Both the position numbers and the translations under genes were made by a program. Under the pieces are notes generated by a model. That model was not told the origin of the DNA. It saw nothing but the letters and a program-made list of their open reading frames with translations, and ran no database searches. Below are positions 1 through 7,243 of a stretch of DNA of 47,688 nt, piece after piece (position 1 is the first letter of the stretch; each line of letters opens with the position of its first letter). Source of the stretch: an uncultured Bacteroidales bacterium (GTDB taxonomy: Bacteria > Bacteroidota > Bacteroidia > Bacteroidales > UBA11471); NCBI GenBank assembly GCA_944325415.1, contig CALUZW010000018.1:1-47688 (forward strand), given 5' to 3'.

Positions 1-735
1 GACATATAGTCCTGTGCCTCGTCTCGTGGAATCATTCTCAGGCTGTTGGGGTCAATCTTTCCCGGATTCTGATAGGGTCGGACGTATGTACCCGGAGGCG
101 CCAGCTGTTTCCGCCGGTAGGTATCGAAAGGAATCGTTACCGGCGAGTTGTCCCAGTCGTCGGGCAAGGGGTATGAGAGTCTGAAATTGTCCCCCCAGAA
201 AGAGGAACCATGACCGTATCTTCCCTGCGGAATGGTGATGGGTTCATTGCTCATGCCTTCGGGCAGAGGGTAGGAGAGCTGGTAACGGTCCATGGGAATG
301 GTCATATTCCCTTGTACCTCGTCCCGCGGAATCATTCTCAGGCTGTTGGGGTCAATCTTTCCCGGATTCTGATAGGGGCGGACGTATGTACCCGGAGGTG
401 CCAGCTGTTTCCGTTGGTAGGTGTCGAAGGGAATCGTTACCGGCGAGTTGTCCCAGTTGTCGGGCAAGGGGTATGAGAGTCTGAAATTGTCCCCCCAGAA
501 AGAGGAGCTACGACCGTATCTCCCCTGTGGAATGGTGATGGGCTCATTGCTCATACCTTCGGGCAGGGGATAGGAGAGGTGGTAACGGTTCATGGGAATG
601 GTCATATTCCCTTGTACCTCGTCTCGCGGAATCATTCTCAGGCTGTTGGGGTCAATCTTTCCCGGATTCTGATGGGGTCGGACGTATGTACCCGGAGGCG
701 CCAGCTGTTTCCGTCGGTAGGTATCGAAAGGAATT
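1..735 (-). repeat. 300-bp in-frame tandem repeats (100 aa each)
   Basis: The string ttggggtcaatcttt recurs at 46-60, 346-360 and 646-660, so the period is exactly 300 bp and the frame is kept. About 2.4 copies are inside the window and the array continues past the left edge. Copies differ by scattered substitutions, many of them silent. Homology stops near 735, where the sequence becomes unique. The repeats encode part of the large phage-like protein and are not a CRISPR or intergenic array. Confidence 0.95.
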
Positions 736-2270
736 GTTGTAGGGGTGTCGTCGATGATCACACCTTCTTTTATGAGGGCATCACGGACGGATGGGCTTAA
801 TTGGCTCATCTTGAATCGATAATAACCGAGGTCTGGAATGGAATAGGGTATAATTTTATCACCGGAGGAAGTAGGCTTTGTTCCAGCTTCGTCGGGAATC
901 TTTCTGAAAGGGCCGCTTGTTCTGGATACCTTGTTTGCTATCTTTCCCAAAGTCGTGGCTCCTGCTCCGGTAGCCGCTCCGATGAGGAAATTCTTTCCTG
1001 CGTTCGAGAGAATTTCATTATTCGTGAGATTATTTCCGAGGGTAAGATTTGAGCCATAGTCAAACAATATGGAGTTTGTACCGTTAAGTATCCCTTGATA
1101 GATGCTGTTTTTAGCTAAGTTTTTGAAAAAAGGTTGTGAGGCATTTGCCATTTTTGTGGGGGCAAATAGTGATGTGGCAGCATCAATTGCGGTGCCTATC
1201 CCAGTTTGGGCAAGGCGTCTCCCGGTCGAGATCTCTTTTCCCGTTTGTTCTTCGATCTGATCGGCCAGCATATTGCTTTGTGCCAAATTCTGGGAAGCGA
1301 TATCACCCATGCCGGCTCCAATGGCGATTGCACCGACTGCGGGATTTACTGCGGTGGCAGCGACAGTAGGTAAAACTTGAGCAAGATTAAATGCTATTTC
1401 GCCAATATTAGCCCACTTTTCTGTCGGCCGATAGTTTTTCTGATTTTCCCGAGTTTGGGCTATAAGTTGCATACCCGTGCCACCTTGGGCAATGTAGTTG
1501 TTGCGCCAGGCTTCGGCCTCTTCGGGGGAAGCGCCCTTGTAGTATTGCTGTTGCATGGCATACAGGCCCCGAATCTTTTCCGAATCTTTCAAGATGGCGG
1601 CTTCGTCTTCGGGCGTACCTTCCCCGGCTTCGATGCGTCTCCGGTGTTCGGCGATGCCCCGGCGCAGCGCCTTTATAGACCAGTTTATCTCCTGCACGTT
1701 ACCTCGGCTCAATTCGGGATTTTCGTCAAGGGCCATCAATCCATTACGGATTTCTTCTTCGTGATTCATCTCTTTCATGAGATTGCCATAGAGATAACTG
1801 TAATTGTTTTTCCACTGGTCGAACGATTGTCTGAATCCTTCTCCGAAGGTTGTGATGGGTTGTGGACCGGACTGAACCTCTTTGGGTGGATATTGCTTAA
1901 TATCCGAGAGTAAGCGTGAAAATTCTTTGGGGGTAAACTTATACCCGGGATAATTGATGGCATTCAGTTCGTTACGAAGCTCGGGATACTGCTGAATGAG
2001 GGGCTCGGGAGCCTGAGGTCTGCTGAAGAGTTCGTGATGCTGCAAGATCAGAGTCTCGGGTGCCTGTGGTTTGCTGTCGGGTTTGGGATACCGCAAGATC
2101 ATATGCTCGGGTACATTCGGTCTGGCATCAAGATCGGGAAAACGCAGAATGTCGTTTCCCACAAGAGTTCCCGGCAGATTTTCGAAAGGGATTTCATAAT
2201 ATTTTTTATGGCCCAGATTCCGTTGCAAGGTGCTGTCGATGCGGGCCCAGGATTTGCGTGGTTGTTTCAT
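1..2270 (-). CDS. Phage-like large repeat protein, 3' end outside window
   Basis: An open frame runs from an ATG at 2268-2270 leftward through position 1 without a stop, giving at least 756 residues; the C-terminus is outside the window. I see four parts. Residues 38-97 hold about 3.5 tandem 17-residue units ending in APE or VPE. A charged, helix-rich stretch follows. Residues 287-371 contain small-residue hydrophobic segments (AVGAIAIGAGMGD and similar), as in phage ejection proteins. From about residue 512 onward come 100-residue tandem repeats with recurring TIP, RY and SYPLP motifs. The gene begins 10 bp after the 150-aa gene and is probably co-transcribed with it and the 176-aa gene. No enzymatic domain is recognised. 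Position beside terminase and portal genes suggests a virion or tail-associated protein delivered with DNA, but this is inference. A polymorphic-toxin-like carrier or surface protein is the alternative. Confidence 0.7.
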   Translation of the reverse strand, partial: MKQPRKSWARIDSTLQRNLGHKKYYEIPFENLPGTLVGNDILRFPDLDARPNVPEHMILRYPKPDSKPQAPETLILQHHELFSRPQAPEPLIQQYPELRNELNAINYPGYKFTPKEFSRLLSDIKQYPPKEVQSGPQPITTFGEGFRQSFDQWKNNYSYLYGNLMKEMNHEEEIRNGLMALDENPELSRGNVQEINWSIKALRRGIAEHRRRIEAGEGTPEDEAAILKDSEKIRGLYAMQQQYYKGASPEEAEAWRNNYIAQGGTGMQLIAQTRENQKNYRPTEKWANIGEIAFNLAQVLPTVAATAVNPAVGAIAIGAGMGDIASQNLAQSNMLADQIEEQTGKEISTGRRLAQTGIGTAIDAATSLFAPTKMANASQPFFKNLAKNSIYQGILNGTNSILFDYGSNLTLGNNLTNNEILSNAGKNFLIGAATGAGATTLGKIANKVSRTSGPFRKIPDEAGTKPTSSGDKIIPYSIPDLGYYRFKMSQLSPSVRDALIKEGVIIDDTPTTIPFDTYRRKQLAPPGTYVRPHQNPGKIDPNSLRMIPRDEVQGNMTIPMNRYHLSYPLPEGMSNEPITIPQGRYGRSSSFWGDNFRLSYPLPDNWDNSPVTIPFDTYQRKQLAPPGTYVRPYQNPGKIDPNSLRMIPRDEVQGNMTIPMDRYQLSYPLPEGMSNEPITIPQGRYGHGSSFWGDNFRLSYPLPDDWDNSPVTIPFDTYRRKQLAPPGTYVRPYQNPGKIDPNSLRMIPRDEAQDYM
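1980..2160 (-). repeat. 51-bp coding repeats (17-residue units)
   Basis: Near the N-terminus of the large repeat protein, about 3.5 units of 17 residues follow one another. Each has a hydrophobic xxIL(R/Q) start, an acidic or proline-rich middle, and a (A/V)PE end, for example HMILRYPKPDSKPQAPE. The DNA copies have diverged more than the 300-bp array, so this is the older of the two repeat sets in this gene. Confidence 0.8.
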
Positions 2271-2280
2271 AAATGAAATT

Positions 2281-2733
2281 TTAAGCGGGTGAATAGATTC
2301 TTTCGACCTCCTCTTCGGCCTCTTGCGGGGAGAGCCCGTTGGCGACGAGTACGTTGAAAGTGTAGAACTTTTGTTGCTCTTCCGGGCTCATCTCCGGGTC
2401 GAGTGCGGGTTGTCCCGTGGGCAGGCTTATTTGCGAGAGTTGGCGCAAAATGTAGAGAAACCCGTCGGGTTGCGGGCGCAGTCTGCGGGTACGGCGGTGT
2501 TGGACCATGAGCTGTTCAAGACGTTCTCCGTTGTCGCCCGGCAGGGATATCTCGCCCTCTTTTCGGGGTCTCTTCCCGAGCAGGAGGAGTGTCTCGCCCA
2601 GTGTATCGATGCAGTGTGCCGCTTCGCTTTCTCCTCTCAACGCCGACATGCAGGTTGAGAGAAAGCCTTTCCCTTCGGCTACGCTGCGACGCACATCGCG
2701 AGTGGCGTTGTCGGTATGTTCTGTTTTCTTCAT
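2281..2733 (-). CDS. Hypothetical 150-aa phage-module protein
   Basis: This 150-residue soluble protein has no signal peptide or membrane segment and I do not recognise a family. The N-terminal half is basic and cysteine-containing. The C-terminal part (EMSPEEQQKFYTFNVLV, then GLSPQEAEEEVERIYS) looks helical and acidic, similar in style to small head or scaffold accessory proteins, but there is no diagnostic motif. A strong Shine-Dalgarno-like AGGAGG lies just upstream of the ATG at 2731-2733, which is unusual in Bacteroidetes and fixes the start. It lies 18 bp after the 176-aa gene and 10 bp before the large repeat protein, so the three are probably one transcript from the promoter at 3340-3388. 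Function unknown. Confidence 0.75.
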   Translation of the reverse strand: MKKTEHTDNATRDVRRSVAEGKGFLSTCMSALRGESEAAHCIDTLGETLLLLGKRPRKEGEISLPGDNGERLEQLMVQHRRTRRLRPQPDGFLYILRQLSQISLPTGQPALDPEMSPEEQQKFYTFNVLVANGLSPQEAEEEVERIYSPA

Positions 2734-2751
2734 ATCACATCCTCCTATAAA

Positions 2752-3282
2752 TTAGAGTATGTTGCTCAACACGTTGCCGGCACCTCCGATAAGAGACGAA
2801 TAGATTTGCGTATAGTTGTCGAGAGCCTGGGTCATTGACTGGTGGGCGGCATTTCTGAAATCGGAGGCTTGCTGGTTCCACAAGTTGTACTTTTGGTTGC
2901 TGAGAGCCATGGAGTTGTTGATGTAGTTGTTGAGTACATTGCTCTTCCAGTTTGACATGTTGGCGCCTATCTGGCTGTATGTGTTTCCCATGAGAGCGGC
3001 GTTGTTGCTCTGTTGGGCTGCCATGGCCTCCGGTGTTGCACCCGTCATGGCAGCCATGCTGTAACTCTGGGCGTTTTGTTGTCGCATCTGGTCTTGCATG
3101 CTGCGCAGCATCGATTGCACGTCGGAGCGGTTCATATAGTCGCCGTAGTATTCGCTGTTGAACAGGTTGTCGAGTTGCGACTGCTGGGCGTTGATGGTGT
3201 TCAATGCCTGAGTCTGGGCCTTCTCTGCCGCGCGACGGTTTCGGGCATTTCGGATAATGCCGCTGAGTAAATTGACTATCAT
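2752..3282 (-). CDS. Putative internal virion/ejection-type protein, 176 aa
   Basis: A 176-residue protein with a short hydrophobic start (MIVNLLSGIIRNARNRRAAEK) and then a glutamine-, asparagine- and methionine-rich, predicted helical body. It has recurring NAQ, QAS and MTQ patterns and a hydrophobic, glycine-containing C-terminus (SLIGGAGNVLSNIL). This composition, with amphipathic ends and a Q/N-rich helical middle, is typical of small internal core or DNA-ejection proteins of podovirus-like phages (the T7 gp14 type), which in such genomes sit next to larger ejection proteins as here. The assignment rests on composition and context, not on a conserved motif. It is the first gene of the minus-strand unit and is preceded by the interlocked divergent promoter region at 3313-3388. 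Confidence 0.65.
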   Translation of the reverse strand: MIVNLLSGIIRNARNRRAAEKAQTQALNTINAQQSQLDNLFNSEYYGDYMNRSDVQSMLRSMQDQMRQQNAQSYSMAAMTGATPEAMAAQQSNNAALMGNTYSQIGANMSNWKSNVLNNYINNSMALSNQKYNLWNQQASDFRNAAHQSMTQALDNYTQIYSSLIGGAGNVLSNIL

Positions 3283-3315
3283 AATCTGTCTGTTTTTTTT
3301 GAGTTAATACTGTTT

Positions 3316-3361
3316 TTTGTAAAGAATCACATCACGCCGCAAATATCACCCTGTAAATTTG
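3316..3361 (+). promoter_or_regulatory. Probable promoter P1 (83-aa gene)
   Basis: A perfect -7 box TAAATTTG lies at 3354-3361, with TTTG at 3316-3319 exactly 34 nt upstream. The surrounding bases match the 13-nt element only weakly (TTTGTAAAGA). It is interlocked with the opposing P5 promoter: each -7 box lies between the other promoter's element and start. Confidence 0.45.
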
Positions 3362-3388
3362 CCGTTCGATGTGATATTTATAAAATCG
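3340..3388 (-). promoter_or_regulatory. Phage-module promoter P5 (176-aa unit)
   Basis: Read on the minus strand, the element CGATTTTATAAAT (3388-3376) is followed, with 34 nt between its TTTT core and the next box, by GATATTTG (3347-3340), a near match to the Bacteroidetes -7 box TAnnTTTG. The element differs by one base from that at 10190-10202, and the spacing is identical. No canonical -33 TTTG lies 19-21 nt upstream of the -7 box. The transcript would have a leader of roughly 50 nt. Confidence 0.6.
3341..3379. repeat. Inverted repeat around the divergent -7 boxes
   Basis: AAATATCAC (3341-3349) and its exact reverse complement GTGATATTT (3371-3379) flank the P1 -7 box. The cores TATCA and TGATA are 23 nt apart, the same separation as the TATCA/TGATA cores in the other phage-module intergenic region (10167-10199). 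A further copy, AATCACATC (3325-3333), is inverted relative to GATGTGATA (3368-3376). Possible operator sites. Confidence 0.5.
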
Positions 3389-3396
3389 TAGAAATC

Positions 3397-3648
3397 ATGA
3401 AGAAAAATCAATCTGTAAATTCCCCGGAGGTCTCTCCGGCGCATAACCCGACCGACCGTCGGGAAGAGATGCTCGAACTCTGTTACAACCGGCTGAAAGA
3501 GCTGATACCCGAATGCACCAGTGAGGTAAATCTGTTGAAGTGCATCGAGATTCTCGAAAAGCAGGGCCGCGTGGCGGCGGCCGGTGAGGGCAGCGACACG
3601 CTCTCGGTGATATCCGACACGCTCGATCGCCTGGCGGCTCTGCGTTGA
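3397..3648 (+). CDS. Small protein before terminase; small-terminase candidate
   Basis: An 83-residue protein with a polar N-terminus and two predicted helices (REEMLELCYNRLKELI and EVNLLKCIEILEKQG) separated by a short turn, then a C-terminal helix. The middle could be a helix-turn-helix-like DNA-binding unit. Its size, DNA-binding-like layout and position immediately before the large terminase make a small terminase subunit plausible. Small subunits diverge too far to confirm by eye, and an alternative is a module-specific regulator. It starts at an ATG after promoter P1. The stop at 3646-3648 directly abuts the element of promoter P2, so the terminase can be transcribed separately. Confidence 0.6.
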   Translation: MKKNQSVNSPEVSPAHNPTDRREEMLELCYNRLKELIPECTSEVNLLKCIEILEKQGRVAAAGEGSDTLSVISDTLDRLAALR

Positions 3649-3697
3649 CGATTTGATAAAAAACGCACCGTTTGCCGCCTCTTCTCGTGCATCTTTG
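3649..3697 (+). promoter_or_regulatory. Phage-module promoter P2 (terminase)
   Basis: CGATTTGATAAAA (3649-3661) begins right after the stop of the 83-aa gene. Its TTTG (3652-3655) is 34 nt from CATCTTTG (3690-3697), a -7 box with one mismatch. Twelve of 13 bases match the element at 10190-10202, at the same distance. Transcription would start only a few bases before the terminase ATG at 3710, giving a nearly leaderless message. Confidence 0.6.
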
Positions 3698-3709
3698 CCT
3701 GAAAAAAAG

Positions 3710-5719
3710 ATGAACGCAACCGAGGAGGAGATAAAAGCAATACTGGTCGAGAACGACCGCCGTAATCATCAACGGTCGGCTCCATACCACCCCGAGACGG
3801 GCGAAGGGGCCGCCGTGGGTGAGCGGGTCGTCCTGCATCTGCCCGACGCCCCGATACCCTTGCAGTATATCCCGCGCGAGATGCTCGACGAGGTGGAACT
3901 CGTGCAGGGATTGCGCCGTTGCGGTTCTCTCGCCTCTTTTATCGAAAAAGAGTTGGGCCGGCCGCCCTGTACCCATTGGAAAGAGGAGATATGGCGCCGC
4001 TGGGTAAAGGTGCGCATACGGTACGACTTTGAGTTTTGGGCCGTGATGTTTGTCCGTATCAAAGACAAGATGGGCGACGGCGATGTGCCCTTCCGTCTCA
4101 ACCGTCCGCAGCGCAAGCTGCTGGTGCGTCTCGAATCGCAGCGGCGTGCCCGCAAGCCCGTGCGTCTGATTCTGCTGAAAGCCCGCCAGTGGGGCGGCTC
4201 CACGCTCGTGCAACTCTATATGGCATGGATACAACTGGTACATCGCAAGAACTGGCACAGTGTGATATGTGCCCACCTCAAAGATGCGGCGGCCCATATA
4301 AAAGGAATATACACCAAGTTGCTTGACAATTATCCGGCCTGGCTCATGCCCGATGGGGGGGCACCGCGGTTCCGCCCGTACGAGCGTACCGGCAATACCT
4401 CGGTCATCGAAGGGTCGGGAAGCCGGGTTACCGTGTCGTCGGCCGAGACACCCGAGTCGGTGCGCGGTTCCGACGCCGTCATGGCACACCTCTCCGAGGT
4501 GGCTTTCTGGCCGCGTACGCGACAGCGTTCGCCCGAGTCGCTGGTGCGTGCCGTGTGCGGGTCGGTGGCGTTGCTGCCCGATTCGCTCATCGTGATGGAG
4601 AGTACCGCCAATGGTACGGGAAACTACTTTCACCAGGAGTGTGAGCGGGCCAAGCGCGGAGAGAGCGACAAGGAGTTTCTGTTCGTCCCGTGGTACGACA
4701 TCGAGATGTATGCTCTGCCTGTCGATGACCCCGCCGCCTTTGCCGCTTCGCTCGACGATTACGAGACCACCTTGTGGCATCGGGGGGCTACCCTCGAAGC
4801 GATAGCCTGGTACCGGCAGAAGCGCAAGGAATATGCCGACCATGCCGATATGATGGCCGAGTATCCCTCCGACGATGTCGAGGCCTTCAACCACAGTGGC
4901 GAACGGGTCTTTGACATACGTCAGGTACAGCGGCTGCGCGAGAATTGCCGCCCGCCCGACCGGGTGGGAGAGGTGTACGGCCAGAAGGCTTTCGGCCGGG
5001 AATCGCTCCAAGAGTTGCGCTTCGTCAATGAGCCGGCCGGCAAGTTGCAGGTGTGGGCGTTGCCCGACGATGCGGTCCGAGTGAGCGGCCGTTACATCGT
5101 GGTGGTCGACATCGGTGGCCGGTCGGTCTCGGCCGACTACTCGGTGATTGTCGTCTTCGACCGTTACTGGCAGATGTACGGCGGTGTGCCCGAGGTTGTT
5201 GCCCAGTGGCGCGGACACATCGATCACGACCTTCTGGCCTGGAAAGCGGCCCAGATAGCCTCGTTTTACCACGAAGCCCTGCTCGTTATCGAGAGCAATA
5301 CGCTCGAAACCGAACACACCGACGGAGAGCACACCGAGTATATACTCGACACCCTCTCCGACGCCTACTCGCATCTCTATGCGCGGGCCTCTTCCGAGAC
5401 GATTCGCTCATCGGCACCGTCGCGATGGGGCTTTCACATGAACCGTTCGACCAAGACGCTCATCATCAACCACCAGATACAGATGCTGCGCGAGAGCGGC
5501 TATGTCGAGCGCGACCTGCTGGCCTGCTACGAACACGATGTCTTCGAGCGCAAACCCAACGGCAGCTTTGGTGCCATGGACGGGCACCACGACGATATTC
5601 TCATTACCCGTTGCATCGGTACCTATATATGCTATTCCGAGCCGTTGCCCGTCATCGTCGACCGCGTGCCCCGTGCCCGTCGCCACCCGTCGATGCCTCT
5701 CAGTGAGGCCACTATGTAG
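3710..5719 (+). CDS. Phage large terminase (DNA-packaging ATPase/nuclease)
   Basis: A 669-residue large terminase, which drives DNA into a prohead and cuts it. The ATPase half shows a terminase-type Walker A (KARQWGGST, residues 157-165), a Walker B region (DAVMAHLSEVAFW, 255-267, catalytic Glu263) and the coupling motif STANGTGN (298-305). The nuclease half has an RNase H-like fold signature: Asp467 in VVVDIGG, Glu528 in VIESN, and the late acidic pair Asp628-Asp629 in GHHDD. All expected catalytic residues are present and the length is full. I chose the ATG at 3710; an upstream TTG frame extension overlaps the P2 promoter. The stop lies about 30 bp before the rplU promoter. Codon use resembles the neighbouring host genes, which suggests long residence in this chromosome. 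Confidence 0.93.
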   Translation: MNATEEEIKAILVENDRRNHQRSAPYHPETGEGAAVGERVVLHLPDAPIPLQYIPREMLDEVELVQGLRRCGSLASFIEKELGRPPCTHWKEEIWRRWVKVRIRYDFEFWAVMFVRIKDKMGDGDVPFRLNRPQRKLLVRLESQRRARKPVRLILLKARQWGGSTLVQLYMAWIQLVHRKNWHSVICAHLKDAAAHIKGIYTKLLDNYPAWLMPDGGAPRFRPYERTGNTSVIEGSGSRVTVSSAETPESVRGSDAVMAHLSEVAFWPRTRQRSPESLVRAVCGSVALLPDSLIVMESTANGTGNYFHQECERAKRGESDKEFLFVPWYDIEMYALPVDDPAAFAASLDDYETTLWHRGATLEAIAWYRQKRKEYADHADMMAEYPSDDVEAFNHSGERVFDIRQVQRLRENCRPPDRVGEVYGQKAFGRESLQELRFVNEPAGKLQVWALPDDAVRVSGRYIVVVDIGGRSVSADYSVIVVFDRYWQMYGGVPEVVAQWRGHIDHDLLAWKAAQIASFYHEALLVIESNTLETEHTDGEHTEYILDTLSDAYSHLYARASSETIRSSAPSRWGFHMNRSTKTLIINHQIQMLRESGYVERDLLACYEHDVFERKPNGSFGAMDGHHDDILITRCIGTYICYSEPLPVIVDRVPRARRHPSMPLSEATM

Positions 5720-5747
5720 AGAAAAAATAAAAAACGGCGGCAAAAAA

Positions 5748-5779
5748 TTTGGGTTATTGAAAATAAGTGCGTACATTTG
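5748..5779 (+). promoter_or_regulatory. rplU-rpmA promoter
   Basis: TTTG (5748-5751), a 20-nt spacer and TACATTTG (5772-5779) form a full match to the Bacteroidetes housekeeping promoter. The leader of about 85 nt can fold: GTGGC (5793-5797) pairs with GCCAC (5830-5834), enclosing the small hairpin GTCC-ATCA-GGAC (5813-5824). Whether L21 binds it is unknown. Confidence 0.85.
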
Positions 5780-5869
5780 CGGCTCTTATTCCGTGGCGGG
5801 TTCACAAGAGCGGTCCATCAGGACGGACGGCCACCCGGCGGAGGTAACCTGTAATTATTTAAAAAACAG

Positions 5870-6181
5870 ATGTACGTAATTGTAGAAATCCAAGGACAGC
5901 AGTTCAAGGCCGAAGCCGGCAAGAGACTCTATGTTCACCGTCTGGACGCAGAGCAGGGTGCTGCTGTTGAGTTTGACAAAGTATTGTTGGTCGACAACGA
6001 CGGAGCCGTAAAAGTAGGCGCTCCCACCGTAGAAGGTGCAAAAGTTGTTTGCGAAGTTCTCTCACATCTTAAAGGCGAACGTATCATCGTCTTCAAGAAG
6101 AAAAGAAGAAAAGGATACCGCAAACGCAACGGTCACCGTCAATGCTTTACCGAAGTGTTAATTAAAGATATTGTTGCTTAA
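5870..6181 (+). CDS. rplU: 50S ribosomal protein L21
   Basis: A 103-residue protein with the normal L21 length and layout: [20 protein letters not shown] at the N-terminus and a basic [16 protein letters not shown] segment near the C-terminus that contacts 23S rRNA in the large subunit. It is followed 22 bp later by rpmA, the usual pair in bacteria. It has its own strong promoter at 5748-5779, just downstream of the phage-like terminase. The sequence is intact and gives no sign of damage from the neighbouring phage genes. Confidence 0.98.
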   Translation: MYVIVEIQGQQFKAEAGKRLYVHRLDAEQGAAVEFDKVLLVDNDGAVKVGAPTVEGAKVVCEVLSHLKGERIIVFKKKRRKGYRKRNGHRQCFTEVLIKDIVA

Positions 6182-6203
6182 CCACTGATTAAACGAGAAG
6201 AAA

Positions 6204-6461
6204 ATGGCACACAAGAAAGGTGTCGGTAGTTCAAAGAACGGCCGCGAATCAGAAAGTAAAAGATTAGGTGTGAAAGTCTTTGGCGGACAAGTAGCGAAAG
6301 CTGGAAATATCCTCGTGCGTCAGAGAGGTACGGTACACCACCCCGGAGTAAATGTAGGTATGGGCAAAGACCACACCTTGTTTGCCCTCATCGACGGTGT
6401 TGTTGTATTCCGTAAGAAACAAGACAACCGTTCCTACGTTTCGGTTGAACCCCAAAACTAA
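6204..6461 (+). CDS. rpmA: 50S ribosomal protein L27
   Basis: An 85-residue L27 starting [16 protein letters not shown], the conserved N-terminal tail that reaches toward the peptidyl-transferase centre. The GGQ(V/A)[13 protein letters not shown] segment and the GKDHTLFA motif are also present. No N-terminal cleavage extension of the Firmicutes type is seen. It is co-transcribed with rplU and ends about 60 bp before a strong terminator hairpin at 6521-6556. Confidence 0.98.
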   Translation: MAHKKGVGSSKNGRESESKRLGVKVFGGQVAKAGNILVRQRGTVHHPGVNVGMGKDHTLFALIDGVVVFRKKQDNRSYVSVEPQN

Positions 6462-6520
6462 GATTATTCCTCAGAGGCGACGCTTGCCGTTGCAAGTAAG
6501 GAACATAGACAAGTAAGAAA

Positions 6521-6556
6521 ACAGGGTATCGGCATAACCGGTACCCTGTTTTGCTT
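6521..6556 (+). terminator. Terminator after rpmA
   Basis: ACAGGGTATCGG pairs with CCGGTACCCTGT (12 bp with one G-U pair, short loop), followed by TTTGCTTTT. It closes the rplU-rpmA unit. Confidence 0.85.
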
Positions 6557-6676
6557 TTCATGCGAAGACCGTAGCCGGTATAACATTTCGTGTCGTTTCT
6601 CCTGCTGAAAATGGCATTTTGATTTTTTTAATCCCTTTGTTATAGAAAATAATTGGTTTGACGGGTTGAAAAAGCG

Positions 6677-6684
6677 TATCTTTG
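6677..6684 (+). promoter_or_regulatory. -7 box of phosphatase promoter
   Basis: TATCTTTG matches TAnnTTTG. Upstream, TTTG at 6657-6660 is only 16 nt away, shorter than the usual 19-21. The box excludes the upstream TTG as a start codon. Confidence 0.6.
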
Positions 6685-6714
6685 TCCCCCGTTGAATCAA
6701 ATCTACATTCCGAT

Positions 6715-7212
6715 ATGGCCACACCTGCTCCCTCCCGTCCCAGTCGCATATTGTTTGTCTGCCTCGGCAACATCTGCCGTTCGCCGGCTGCTGAGGGCAT
6801 CATGCAACAAAAGGTGAAGGAGCGCGGTCTGTCGTCGGCTTTTGACATCGACTCGGCCGGTACTTATGGCGGTCACGCAGGCGATTTGCCCGACCCCCGT
6901 ATGCGGGCTCATGCCGCCCGCCGGGGCTATCGTCTCGAACATCGCTCGCGTCCCATAACGACCGACGATTTCGACCGTTTCGACCTTATCATCGGTATGG
7001 ACGACATGAACATCGAGAATCTGCGCCGCCTGGCGCCCGATGCTGATGCCTGGACGAAGATTCACCGCATGACCGACTATTCCCGCCGCTATGCCCACGA
7101 CCATGTGCCCGATCCCTATTACAGCGGGGCCGACGGTTTCGAACTGGTGCTCGACCTGCTCGAAGATGCCTGCGACGGTTTGTTGGACCATCTGGCCGGG
7201 ACAGATGAGTAA
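6715..7212 (+). CDS. Low-molecular-weight protein-tyrosine phosphatase
   Basis: A 165-residue cytoplasmic enzyme that removes phosphate from tyrosine side chains. The P-loop CLGNICRS has nucleophile Cys16 and Arg22 (CX5R), followed by SPAAEG. The general acid is Asp133 in the DPYY motif. The frame is open upstream to a TTG at 6682, but a -7 box TATCTTTG lies at 6677-6684, so I use the ATG at 6715. It has its own promoter between the rpmA terminator and the gene and lies 31 bp before the DUF4919 gene. No tyrosine kinase or capsule gene is nearby, so the substrate is not indicated. Confidence 0.92.
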   Translation: MATPAPSRPSRILFVCLGNICRSPAAEGIMQQKVKERGLSSAFDIDSAGTYGGHAGDLPDPRMRAHAARRGYRLEHRSRPITTDDFDRFDLIIGMDDMNIENLRRLAPDADAWTKIHRMTDYSRRYAHDHVPDPYYSGADGFELVLDLLEDACDGLLDHLAGTDE

Positions 7213-7243
7213 AGGCTTTCCCGGTTTTTGAATTTTTTTGTGT

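Noticed and set aside
1..735. CRISPR-like or mobile repeat array
   Set aside because: The period is 300 bp with no spacer-repeat structure, and the frame is continuous through all copies, so it is a coding repeat.
2733..2741. TATCACATC near the 150-aa gene as another regulatory site
   Set aside because: It coincides with the ribosome-binding region before the ATG, and no -7 box lies at the 34-nt distance.
3395..5374. Very long open frame on the minus strand opposite the terminase
   Set aside because: It is antisense to a terminase with all motifs intact. GC-rich codon use in the real gene keeps the opposite frame open; its translation has no domain.
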